From: Vibrio caribbeanicus ATCC BAA-2122
Lineage (GTDB): Bacteria; Pseudomonadota; Gammaproteobacteria; Enterobacterales; Vibrionaceae
DNA: 36,994 nt
Assembly: GCF_000165125.1 (NCBI RefSeq)
Contig: NZ_AEIU01000005.1
Location: 1 to 36,994 of the forward strand
Direction of reading: 5' to 3'
Below the pieces are notes generated by a model, which saw only the letters and a list, made by a program, of their open reading frames with translations, ran no database searches and was not told the DNA's origin. A program made the translations under genes and the position numbers. Positions 1 through 6,834 of this stretch are shown here, in pieces; the first letter of the stretch is position 1, and every line of letters starts with the position of its first letter.

Positions 1-729
1 GTTGTTATTGACGCCGATTTGCAAGACCCTCCGGAGGCAATCCCACAGATGGTTGAAAAATGGCAAGAGGGCTATGACGTTGTCAATATGAAGCGAAGTG
101 AGAGGCGGGGAGAAACGTGGTTTAAAAAATTTTCGGCTGCTTGCTTCTACAAAACCTTAAACCTTATGACCAAACTCGATATTCCGGAGAATGTTGGTGA
201 CTTCCGTCTACTGAGTAGTAACGTCGTGGAATGCATCAATGGTTTGCCAGAACGCAATCGTTACATGAAAGGCATTTTCTCATGGCCAGGGTTTAAACAA
301 ACCACGGTCTTATTTCAGCGAGATGAGCGCTTTTGTGGCAACAGTAAGTGGAATTATTTCAAACTTGTTGGTTTTGCAATGGACGGAATTACCTCATTTT
401 CTATTCAGCCTTTGCGTTTGGCAACCTTGATTGGTGGACTTATCGCCCTTAGTGCTTTTTTCTATGGTGCATTCATTGTGATGAAAACCATGATGTTAGA
501 TGAAACGGTATCCGGTTACCCGTCGATGATGATTGTTCAGCTGGCTTTGGGAGGTATTCAATTGCTTTCCATCGGTCTACTCGGGGAATACATAGGTCGT
601 ATTTTTATCGAAGCAAAACGTAGGCCTCTTTATTACATCGCTTCAGTCTATGAACAGCCAGCCAAGCGGGTGCCATTCGCACAATACAATTTTAAACAGC
701 ATAAACGGTATCACCATGACTATAAATAA
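1..729 (+). CDS. GT2 family glycosyltransferase, GtrB/ArnC-like (5' end cut off by window)
   Basis: This is the C-terminal part of an inner-membrane family-2 glycosyltransferase that probably transfers a sugar from a nucleotide donor to undecaprenyl phosphate. The reading frame is open from base 1, and the first residues, VVIDADLQDPPE, carry the DXD-type metal/nucleotide site of the family, so roughly the first 90 residues lie outside the window. Two hydrophobic segments follow near the C-terminus (about nt 415-480 and 530-600), as in GtrB and ArnC, and the tail is basic. The gene overlaps the next (ArnT-like) gene by 14 bp, and a GtrA-type flippase follows, so the three form one translationally coupled unit that makes, flips and uses a lipid-linked sugar. 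The acceptor (lipid A, O-antigen or protein) cannot be told from sequence. Confidence 0.9.
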   Translation, partial: VVIDADLQDPPEAIPQMVEKWQEGYDVVNMKRSERRGETWFKKFSAACFYKTLNLMTKLDIPENVGDFRLLSSNVVECINGLPERNRYMKGIFSWPGFKQTTVLFQRDERFCGNSKWNYFKLVGFAMDGITSFSIQPLRLATLIGGLIALSAFFYGAFIVMKTMMLDETVSGYPSMMIVQLALGGIQLLSIGLLGEYIGRIFIEAKRRPLYYIASVYEQPAKRVPFAQYNFKQHKRYHHDYK

Positions 730-2122
730 AACCCATCTTTGGTGTCTGGTGGGCTTTGCTCTAATACTCCGATTACTCTCACTTACAATGTATCCTTTGA
801 TGGATACAACAGAGGCTCGTTATGGTGAGATGGCTCGTCTCATGGTTGAAACTGGGGATTGGTTGACACCGCAGTTTGACTACGGGGTTCCGTTTTGGGG
901 TAAACCGCCGCTCTTCGCTTGGATGAGTGCCTACGGCATTGAATGCTTTGGTCTAAGCGAGTTTGCGGTGCGAGCACCACATTGGCTTGCAGGCCTATTG
1001 ACGATTGGGCTGGCGGCTTTTATGACTTACCGAGCAGGTTTTAGTCCACTGATCACGTCACTGGTATTGGCAACCTGCGGTATTTTTGCCATTGCCTCTG
1101 GTGCGGTTATGACGGATATGGCACTGACTTTCTCTCTCTCGATAGCGATGCTTGGCTTTTATTACTGTTGGTTAGGGACAAGTCGCTACAGTTTGCTGTG
1201 GGGGTATGCCAGTTTTATGGGACTGGCTTGTGGTCTGTTGGCAAAAGGTCCTGTTGCGCTTGTCATTATGGGGGTAGCAGTATTTCCATGGCTTGTTAGC
1301 CAACACGGATTTCTTGCAGCATTTGCTGTTCTGTGGCGCAGGTTCCCTTTAATTTCTGGTGGGACACTGATGTTAGCGTTGTCGTGTCCGTGGTATATAT
1401 TGGCTGAAATAGCAACGCCAGGTTTTATGGATTACTTCCTTGTTGGTGAGCACTTTAAGCGCTTTGTTGTAAGCGGTTGGCAAGGAGATTTGTATGGCTC
1501 TGCCCATGATGAGGTGCGAGGCACAATTTGGCTATTTTGGCTACAGTCTGCTGCACCTTGGTCCTTTGTATTACCCGTATTAGCATGGAAGCGCCGTCAG
1601 GTATTTAGAGAAATCAATACCAAGCATAAAGGGTTGTCGAGCTTTCTTTTGTGTTGGCTAATGGCACCTATGGTGCTGTTTACCATGGCTGGAAATATTC
1701 TTCCTGCTTACGTTTTACCTGGGATCCCAGCATTGGGCATTTTAGTCGCACTCTTGGTGAATCAGCGCGATTTTCGTTGGTTGAGCGTCACTGCATCCAT
1801 AGTACCTGTATTGTTAGTTATCGCCCTTCTAGTACTGAATCTTGGAAAGGCGGATAGCCGAAGTGATCGGGTAATCTTTGAAAAAATAGCGTCAGATGAT
1901 CCTGTTTTTTACATCAATAAACGACCTTTTTCTGGGCAATTTTATAGTCGGGGGCAAGCTCAAAAGCTCGAACAAACTGAAGAATTAGAAGCACTAGCTA
2001 GGTTTTACCTGATTGGCCAAGAGCAAGTAGTCGCGCCGCTCATTGCCAAGCAAAGTTTGACTTGCTCAAAACAATTTACGGCTAACTCAAGACGTTCACT
2101 TTATTATTGTGCGGAAGAGTGA
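716..2122 (+). CDS. Glycosyltransferase family 39 (ArnT/PMT-like) membrane protein
   Basis: A 468-residue polytopic membrane glycosyltransferase of the dolichyl-phosphate-mannose mannosyltransferase/ArnT superfamily, which uses polyprenyl-phosphate sugars as donors on the periplasmic side. The N-terminal part shows the family layout: a first membrane helix, then a periplasmic loop with the acidic motif 'MDTTEARYGEMARLM' (residues about 25-39) and 'PPLFAWM', followed by many hydrophobic helices. I start it at the ATG at 716; a longer frame from 650 would overlap the upstream gene by 80 bp and adds a polar, non-membrane extension. It overlaps the upstream GT2 gene by 14 bp and the downstream GtrA gene by 14 bp. 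At 468 residues it is shorter than E. coli ArnT (about 550) and has only a short C-terminal soluble part. Substrate is unknown; lipid A or O-antigen glycosylation are both possible. Confidence 0.85.
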   Translation: MTINKTHLWCLVGFALILRLLSLTMYPLMDTTEARYGEMARLMVETGDWLTPQFDYGVPFWGKPPLFAWMSAYGIECFGLSEFAVRAPHWLAGLLTIGLAAFMTYRAGFSPLITSLVLATCGIFAIASGAVMTDMALTFSLSIAMLGFYYCWLGTSRYSLLWGYASFMGLACGLLAKGPVALVIMGVAVFPWLVSQHGFLAAFAVLWRRFPLISGGTLMLALSCPWYILAEIATPGFMDYFLVGEHFKRFVVSGWQGDLYGSAHDEVRGTIWLFWLQSAAPWSFVLPVLAWKRRQVFREINTKHKGLSSFLLCWLMAPMVLFTMAGNILPAYVLPGIPALGILVALLVNQRDFRWLSVTASIVPVLLVIALLVLNLGKADSRSDRVIFEKIASDDPVFYINKRPFSGQFYSRGQAQKLEQTEELEALARFYLIGQEQVVAPLIAKQSLTCSKQFTANSRRSLYYCAEE

Positions 2123-2498
2123 AACCGTGAGTACACTTCCCAAGTTCTTATTCGTAGGTTGTATTGGGCTCGTGTTCGATATTGTCATTTTTTCCTTTCT
2201 CACCCAAGTTTGGCAAGCAGAGGTAACGCTTGCCCGTTGTTGCGCATTTTTATGTACAGCGACCGTAACTTGGGTGGGAAATCGTCGTATTACCTTTTCT
2301 CGAGCCAGCAAATCAAATCCGTTAAGACAATGGAAAAAATTTATTATTGGAGCCGCGTTTAGTGCGCTGCCAAATTTTGTCGTATTTGAGTCGGTTATCT
2401 GGCTCTATGCAGAGCAAGTTTATGTGGCGTTTCTTTTAGGAGTAATGGTTGGAGCTTTAAGTAATTATCTTATTAACAGTAAATGGGTATTTGATTAA
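2109..2498 (+). CDS. GtrA family flippase-like membrane protein
   Basis: A 129-residue protein with four predicted membrane helices and the GtrA/DPMS3-type pattern ('KFLFVGCIGLVFDIVIFSFL' near the N-terminus, 'TVTWVGNRRITF' after helix 2, 'GALSNYLINSKWVF' at the end). GtrA proteins are thought to flip polyprenyl-phosphate-linked sugars across the inner membrane. It ends the cassette begun by the GT2 and ArnT-like genes, and together they make a complete donor-synthesis, flipping and transfer set. The start is a GTG, either at 2109 (overlapping the upstream gene by 14 bp) or at 2127; both keep the first membrane helix intact. Its C-terminal boundary is clear at the TAA at 2496-2498. Confidence 0.88.
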   Translation: MRKSETVSTLPKFLFVGCIGLVFDIVIFSFLTQVWQAEVTLARCCAFLCTATVTWVGNRRITFSRASKSNPLRQWKKFIIGAAFSALPNFVVFESVIWLYAEQVYVAFLLGVMVGALSNYLINSKWVFD

Positions 2499-2536
2499 TA
2501 GTATTTAATCTCGTTCATGTCTCTTGTCAACTTGTG

Positions 2537-2549
2537 CCGCCTGGGGCGG
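2537..2549 (+). terminator. Possible weak terminator after the GtrA cassette
   Basis: A short GC hairpin (CCGCC, loop TGG, GGCGG) lies about 40 bp after the gtrA stop. It is followed by TTAAGGCTCTTTTT, so the T run is displaced by several bases. It is the only hairpin of note in this gap and may end the glycosyltransferase transcript. Confidence 0.35.
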
Positions 2550-2607
2550 TTAAGGCTCTTTTTAAAATGGGATTGAGATGGTCTATAAATTATAAAATAA
2601 GTTTAAA

Positions 2608-2633
2608 TGCATGTAATTGCATACATTATGCAT
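2608..2633 (+). promoter_or_regulatory. Three helically phased TGCAT motifs upstream of the orphan secreted protein
   Basis: The pentamer TGCAT occurs at 2608, 2618 and 2629, that is, at 10 and 11 bp intervals on the same face of the helix. The outer copies are full ATGCAT palindromes. They lie 60-85 bp before the start of the orphan gene at 2694 in an A+T-rich stretch where its promoter must be. This looks like a cooperative protein-binding site. The protein is not identified, and chance in AT-rich DNA is possible. Confidence 0.35.
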
Positions 2634-2693
2634 TAAGTGTGATAAAAGTGCCAGCGAGCCATTGCTCAAATAAATAATTATAAGTTGGACAGT

Positions 2694-4502
2694 ATGAAAA
2701 AAATTACATCGATTGCACTTTGTATTTCGTTTGCCCTTTCGCACCAATCAGCCAGCGCTGATGTAACCATTAACCCACCCCAATTAAACCGCTCTCATGA
2801 GCACTATTTTAAAGCCGACCAGCACTTATCTGATCGAGCCGCAGGACTATTTAATCGGGTACTTAATCATATCCCACCAGAACAGTTAGAAAGCTTGGCG
2901 ACCCGGTATCTTGAACAAGTCGAGAGGATTGAAAGTTCTAACCTTGATTACGACGAATCACGGGTACAGAGCCAAGCGGTCAATCAGGAGGTCGGTAAAG
3001 CCATTAAGGATTACTTAAAGCACCAAAAAGTGTCTAATCCACGTTTTTTCCTTAGTTCAGGTCAAGTTGAAGGCTGGTGTTTAAGGACCGCAGATCTAAG
3101 CTGTTCTGGTGCGATAAACCCATTTGGTGATCTTGCCCATCTTGATAGTGAGACGTCTCTCGTGGGCGGTTTTAGTCTTATCGTTGGCAAACCCAATCTT
3201 TCAGCAACAGTAGAAACAACCTTAAACACTGAGCCGGGACAGACTTACACGTTATCTTTCGACTTTAGTGGTGACTTTAAGCGTTACCCTGGCAATTCAT
3301 ATACTTTCCAACCTGTGAGTGCAGTTGTCAATATTGGCGGTGAGAGTGTATTAATTACTAAGTCTCACCCGCTGGTTGAAGAAGAGTTTTGGGTTCGTGG
3401 CCTTCAAGGTTATGTAGGTGCTCCTTGGGATAATGGTACTCATGGGCGCCACTGGGAGAAAGTGGAGCTACAGTTTGTGGCATCTCATAGCCAAACAAGG
3501 TTAAGTTTCACTAATTTATCTCAAACACAAGAACACGCGCAGACAACACCTTTAATGATCTCCAATGTCATGGTCTATGATGACGTGACCGCAGATAAGG
3601 GGATCCAGCCCGGCAAAGTAGCAGCAATCACTACCGCTGGTGTTGGCTTGGTTGGGTTAGCAGGGACAATATGGTATTGGGCTAAAAAAGGCCGACTCAG
3701 TAATCCATTCGAGTCTCTTGGTTATGGCTCTACGACCGTAGGCCCGGGAACGCAGGCGATGGGTCTTACCCAAGCGTTTGACGATATGTATGAGATTGTG
3801 CAAGGGAGTGGCGGCCATGACGCGTTACTAAACTACCTCACTTATCCAACGCAAGAGTATGGAGTTGGTTATTTTTCGAAAGCCGTCTCCGCTGCCGACT
3901 TAAATAAAATGGCGGAAATGGGTTTTAAGGATCTTGATAGTGGACTTCGTGCTAATCAGGTCGCTTTTGAAGACGGCGCCACCTACCTCACTAAAATGGT
4001 GTCCTCATCTGCAGTGGTAGATGAGCAAACGGTGATCAAATTTGACTCGCAAGAGAGCGCTGCAAACTTTGCCCGTCAGCTGGACTCTTACCTGCTTCGA
4101 GAAGAAGAAGCGATTGCGGGAATTGCTGAACACGTCAGCAGTATTAGTGTCATGGTCGGCGGCAGTGAGGCGAATGCAGTCGTTGCTGAGCATGAATCGG
4201 TTATTGTGTTACATAGCGCGGCTGAATTTGAATACGGTGAAGCTGGGATGATGGGGTTCGGAGAGTTTATGGCTCGCTTTGCCTTGGTAAATGAGTTTGA
4301 CCAATATATCGTTGATAGCTTGCCCTTTACCTACAATTCGACCAGCCTGGCTGGTATTGGCTGGAGTTCAATTATCGATGACGTTAATGATACGGCAGCT
4401 GAGGCAATACACGGCGCCTATCAAGCTGGTATGACGGCAGAGGAGTTTTCTGCTGCTGCAATGGAAGCATTAGAAGTCGCAGGTGTGGTCGCTCTTTTAT
4501 AG
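2694..4502 (+). CDS. Orphan exported protein with beta-rich ectodomain, one TM helix and a C-terminal domain
   Basis: I do not recognise this family. From the ATG at 2694 (an in-frame TTG nine bases upstream is less likely) it encodes 602 residues beginning with a clear signal peptide (MKKITSIALCISFALS, cleavage near SASA-DV). Residues about 25-120 are helical and charged. Residues about 120-300 are beta-rich, with a CxxxxxxxC pair (GWCLRTADLSCSG), 'GQTYTLSFDFSGDF' and 'RLSFTNLSQ', which recalls DUF642- or CBM-type galactose-binding-like folds. A hydrophobic segment at about 309-329 (AITTAGVGLVGLAGTIWYW) followed by KKGR suggests a single membrane anchor with the last 270 acidic, alanine-rich residues inside. 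It stands alone between the glycosyltransferase cassette and osmC. Function is unknown; surface attachment or sugar binding is only a guess. Confidence 0.75.
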   Translation: MKKITSIALCISFALSHQSASADVTINPPQLNRSHEHYFKADQHLSDRAAGLFNRVLNHIPPEQLESLATRYLEQVERIESSNLDYDESRVQSQAVNQEVGKAIKDYLKHQKVSNPRFFLSSGQVEGWCLRTADLSCSGAINPFGDLAHLDSETSLVGGFSLIVGKPNLSATVETTLNTEPGQTYTLSFDFSGDFKRYPGNSYTFQPVSAVVNIGGESVLITKSHPLVEEEFWVRGLQGYVGAPWDNGTHGRHWEKVELQFVASHSQTRLSFTNLSQTQEHAQTTPLMISNVMVYDDVTADKGIQPGKVAAITTAGVGLVGLAGTIWYWAKKGRLSNPFESLGYGSTTVGPGTQAMGLTQAFDDMYEIVQGSGGHDALLNYLTYPTQEYGVGYFSKAVSAADLNKMAEMGFKDLDSGLRANQVAFEDGATYLTKMVSSSAVVDEQTVIKFDSQESAANFARQLDSYLLREEEAIAGIAEHVSSISVMVGGSEANAVVAEHESVIVLHSAAEFEYGEAGMMGFGEFMARFALVNEFDQYIVDSLPFTYNSTSLAGIGWSSIIDDVNDTAAEAIHGAYQAGMTAEEFSAAAMEALEVAGVVALL

Positions 4503-4601
4503 CTTATTGAGCTATTTACCAATAGGTAGCCTTGTGGTAATGTCATGCCAGACGTCAGCACGATCTGGCGTGATGTTTATTACGTTATTTGAGGAAAAAT
4601 T

Positions 4602-5015
4602 ATGTCTGTACAACAAGCGAATGCAGTTTGGCAAGGAACATTAAAATCAGGCCATGGAGTGATGAGCTATGGTGACGTAGAGGGTCCTTTTACCTTTGCT
4701 TCTCGCTTTGAAACAGGACCTGGAACAAATCCAGAAGAATTAGTTGGTGCTGCCCATGCTGGTTGTTATTCAATGTTTCTTTCTGCTTTGCTATCAGAAA
4801 AAGGGCTTAACCCGACCATCAAGACTCAAGCAAAAGTCCATCTAGGGGAAGAAGATGGTCCTAAGATCACTAAAATTGAGCTTGATTCACAGGTTTCTGC
4901 AGAAGGCTTAGAAAACGAGCTGTTGCAAGAGCTTGGTGCGGTTGCAAAAGAAAAATGTCCTATTTCTCGACTCGTTGTGGGTGCGGAAGTTTCACTAACA
5001 CTCACTTTAGTTTAA
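4602..5015 (+). CDS. osmC: OsmC family peroxiredoxin
   Basis: A 137-residue cytoplasmic thiol peroxidase of the OsmC/Ohr superfamily that reduces organic hydroperoxides. The two redox cysteines are visible: Cys55 in 'GAAHAGCYSMFL' and Cys119 in 'KEKCPISRLV', with the family's conserved early 'GPFTFASRFE' and 'TNPEELVGAAHAGC' strands. The motif pattern fits OsmC better than Ohr. The ATG at 4602 has a good ribosome site (TGAGGAAA). It is a single gene converging on the TetR gene. An inverted repeat without a T run (AGCGCTCA/TGAGCGCT, 5025-5045) follows its stop. It starts the run of thiol and electrophile defence genes that fills the next 5 kb, although no shared operator was found before it. 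Confidence 0.92.
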   Translation: MSVQQANAVWQGTLKSGHGVMSYGDVEGPFTFASRFETGPGTNPEELVGAAHAGCYSMFLSALLSEKGLNPTIKTQAKVHLGEEDGPKITKIELDSQVSAEGLENELLQELGAVAKEKCPISRLVVGAEVSLTLTLV

Positions 5016-5024
5016 GTGTTCGAT

Positions 5025-5045
5025 AGCGCTCAATGGATGAGCGCT
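5025..5045. repeat. Inverted repeat between osmC and the TetR gene
   Basis: A perfect 8-bp inverted repeat (AGCGCTCA, 5-base loop, TGAGCGCT) sits 10 bases after the osmC stop. It lacks a T run on either strand, so it is a poor intrinsic terminator. It may still act as an mRNA 3' end stabiliser for the two convergent genes. Confidence 0.4.
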
Positions 5046-5110
5046 TAACGCTTGTTAAACATCTCTTTGTTCCGCTGGAGTCCCAGTTGGGTTCAAGTTT
5101 ACGTCCTGTT

Positions 5111-5689
5111 CTAACTTGTTTTTTCTGTAATAGCAGCGATCAGGTTTCTTGCAATCACCTCAATGTTGTCAGAAGCGCGAAATTGCCCCATCAATAAGCT
5201 ACCCTCTAGCGCTGAAAAATACAGCTTTGCCACGCCCTCCGGGTCAATATTCTGTTGAAGTTCACCATTCGCAATACCTTGTTTAATGACACTGGTTAGC
5301 CAATTATGATTGATATCGACAAACCGATTTAATGGCATAACCACTTCTTTTGAGAGGGAGTAAAGATCAGAGGCAAACATACCACAAAGGCACAGTTTGT
5401 TGCTTTGGTGGGTCTTAATAAACTCTTTGGCAAAAGCCGTGAGTTTGGATTGGGCTAGTTCGTTTTGCTGGTGGATCTCACTCAGTTTAGTTTGGTAACG
5501 TTGTACGTAACGTTCAATTACGGCGTGCGCAAGATCTTGTTTGGTTTTAAAGTGATAATGAATGCTGGCTGTGGTGATACCGAGCTCACTTTGGATGTCA
5601 CGAAAACTAAAACCATTAAACCCACGGGTTTGAATATAATGCTCTGCGAGATCGGCAATTTTTATCGCTGTAGGGTTAAGAGTATGCAT
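5111..5689 (-). CDS. TetR family regulator with Cys100/Cys102, likely electrophile sensor
   Basis: A 192-residue TetR-type repressor. The helix-turn-helix is at about residues 24-48 ('GFNGFSFRDIQSELGITTASIHYHFKTKQDL'), and the remainder is the helical ligand domain. Two cysteines close together (Cys100 and Cys102, 'NKLCLCGMF') lie close to the position of the redox-sensing Cys106 of E. coli NemR. This suggests thiol-based sensing of electrophiles or hypochlorite; that is inference. The neighbouring genes are DJ-1/Hsp31-like proteins whose promoters carry paired palindromes TATCTA-N4-TAGGTA, the expected size for a TetR operator. A terminator (5722-5746) separates it from the DJ-1 gene upstream, so it has its own promoter. 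Only a half-site (TAGGTA, 5713-5718) occurs there, so autoregulation is uncertain. Confidence 0.88.
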   Translation of the reverse strand: MHTLNPTAIKIADLAEHYIQTRGFNGFSFRDIQSELGITTASIHYHFKTKQDLAHAVIERYVQRYQTKLSEIHQQNELAQSKLTAFAKEFIKTHQSNKLCLCGMFASDLYSLSKEVVMPLNRFVDINHNWLTSVIKQGIANGELQQNIDPEGVAKLYFSALEGSLLMGQFRASDNIEVIARNLIAAITEKTS

Positions 5690-5721
5690 TGGTATGACCT
5701 TTTGGTGCTGATTAGGTAAGT

Positions 5722-5746
5722 AAAAAACCGCTCTGTGAGCGGTTTT
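5722..5746 (-). terminator. Rho-independent terminator after the first DJ-1-like gene
   Basis: A 10-bp stem (AAAACCGCTC/GAGCGGTTTT) with loop TGT is followed on the minus strand by six T. It lies 25 bp past the stop of the DJ-1-like gene at 5772. The same stem, with a different loop, ends the paralogous operon at 7977-8003. Confidence 0.85.
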
Positions 5747-5771
5747 AATTAATAGTGCAGTGGTATGAAAA

Positions 5772-6473
5772 TTATTTTAGTAATACTTCAGATAACGCCT
5801 CTGCCAATGGATCAGCGGATGCTGGACTTTGACCTGTCATCAGCGCACCATCAACCACGACATTAGGTTCCCAGTTCGCTTTGCTTTTGTACACAGCGCC
5901 GCGGCGTTGTAATTCATCTTCAAGAGAGAATAGTAAGTGCTTAAGTAGTTCAACTTCTTCATCTTCAGAGTTTTTAAAGCCGGTCAACTCTTTACCTTTT
6001 ACTAGGTACTCACCATTAGAGAGTGTAACATCGCGCAAGATAGCTGGAGCGTGACACACCATCGCAACTGGGCGGTCTGTTTCGTAAAAATCTTTGATAA
6101 GCTTTAGAGTGTGCTGGTCAGACGCAAGGTCAGTCAGTAGGCCGTAACCGCCAGGAATGAAGACAGCATCGTAAGTGTTGTAATCAACTTCGCGCAGTTT
6201 GCGAGTATTCCGCGCTGCAAACATGGCGACTGGGTCATTAAAGAAACGCTCAGTGTATGAAGTGGTAAAAGGCGCTTTCATGCTTAATAGGTCGATAGGT
6301 GCTTCACCGCCTTGAGGTGAGGCAAACACGACTTCATGGCCAGCTTCAGTGAGGATGTAGTAAGGCGCAGCAAGTTCAGTGAACCATGTCCCGGTTTGCT
6401 TACCACTGATACCCAGTTCATCAACGGAAGACATAATAAGAAGAACGCGTTTTTGACGATTACCTGTATTCAT
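5772..6473 (-). CDS. DJ-1/PfpI (Hsp31-like) protein, copy A
   Basis: A 233-residue cytoplasmic member of the DJ-1/ThiJ/PfpI superfamily. The nucleophile elbow 'AMVCHAPAIL' gives Cys140-His141, and Glu33 in 'GTWFTELAAPYYIL' matches the acidic partner of the Hsp31 class, so glutathione-independent glyoxalase (glyoxalase III) or deglycase-like activity is expected. Some relatives act mainly as redox chaperones. The protein differs from copy C (8846-9547) at only about seven positions, and about 190 bp upstream are also duplicated. Its last codons and 3' flank resemble copy B (8034) more than copy C, so this copy looks like a recombinant. The ribosome site is AAGGAA 6 bases before ATG, beside the proximal palindromic operator. 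Confidence 0.92.
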   Translation of the reverse strand: MNTGNRQKRVLLIMSSVDELGISGKQTGTWFTELAAPYYILTEAGHEVVFASPQGGEAPIDLLSMKAPFTTSYTERFFNDPVAMFAARNTRKLREVDYNTYDAVFIPGGYGLLTDLASDQHTLKLIKDFYETDRPVAMVCHAPAILRDVTLSNGEYLVKGKELTGFKNSEDEEVELLKHLLFSLEDELQRRGAVYKSKANWEPNVVVDGALMTGQSPASADPLAEALSEVLLK

Positions 6474-6484
6474 TTTTTATTCCT

Positions 6485-6500
6485 TATCTACCAGTAGGTA
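6485..6500 (-). promoter_or_regulatory. Proximal operator, DJ-1 copy A (TATCTA-ccag-TAGGTA)
   Basis: A 16-bp near-palindrome, just upstream of the ribosome site of copy A. Its core CTACC-agta-GGTAG is a perfect inverted repeat. The same sequence sits at 9559-9574 before copy C, and a sister site lies about 100 bp further upstream (6588-6603). In the transcript the core would also fold as a small hairpin beside the ribosome site. Confidence 0.6.
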
Positions 6501-6514
6501 GGTGATGTATGTAT

Positions 6515-6535
6515 TAAAAAAGGAGCGGGGCTCCT
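6515..6535 (-). terminator. Terminator-like hairpin in the leader of DJ-1 copy A
   Basis: On the minus strand the stem AGGAGC/GCTCCT (loop of three C) is followed by six T. It lies downstream of the predicted promoter (6550-6577) and about 60 bp before the start codon, so it is in the leader rather than after a gene. It is conserved in the duplicate at 9589-9609. It could be an attenuator, or a 5' stem-loop stabilising the mRNA. Confidence 0.55.
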
Positions 6536-6549
6536 GCTGACTGATTGCT

Positions 6550-6577
6550 ACTTTATCACTGGCATTTTTTAAGTCAA
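6550..6577 (-). promoter_or_regulatory. Sigma-70 promoter, DJ-1 copy A
   Basis: On the minus strand TTGACT (-35, 6577-6572), a 16-bp spacer and TAAAGT (-10, 6555-6550) preceded by TGA give an extended -10 promoter. Transcription should start near 6543. The distal operator (6588-6603) ends about 10 bp upstream of the -35 box. Confidence 0.65.
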
Positions 6578-6587
6578 CAACTTTATC

Positions 6588-6603
6588 TATCTATAAGTAG
6601 GTA
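6588..6603 (-). promoter_or_regulatory. Distal operator, DJ-1 copy A (TATCTA-taag-TAGGTA)
   Basis: This shares both 6-bp half-sites with the proximal operator and differs only in the 4-bp spacer. Its centre is about 103 bp from the centre of the proximal site. Two such sites flanking a promoter are consistent with repression by looping or by blocking RNA polymerase. The likely ligand is the TetR protein at 5111-5689 (inference). Confidence 0.55.
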
Positions 6604-6834
6604 AATTTTCGAGATTGTATTTATATTATTGTTTTAATTAATTTTTATTTTTTAAAAAAGTGATTTTTTGCGGTGCCACTTTTAAGTTAAGTGAATAACT
6701 TGCCAGTTGATGATAAAAAGTACGTGAATTCGGACAAGAGTGAAGGCTAGGTCAATTTCGCATTTCATCGATGACCTTGCATGCTCTATTCGAATGGTCA
6801 AACGATGTATTTTTCTACTCAGGTTACAAGGGTT

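Noticed and set aside
4547-4574. Hairpin GCCAGA/TCTGGC before osmC as a terminator or OxyR/OhrR site
   Set aside because: No T run follows and it does not match a regulator consensus I can name; a weak stem only.
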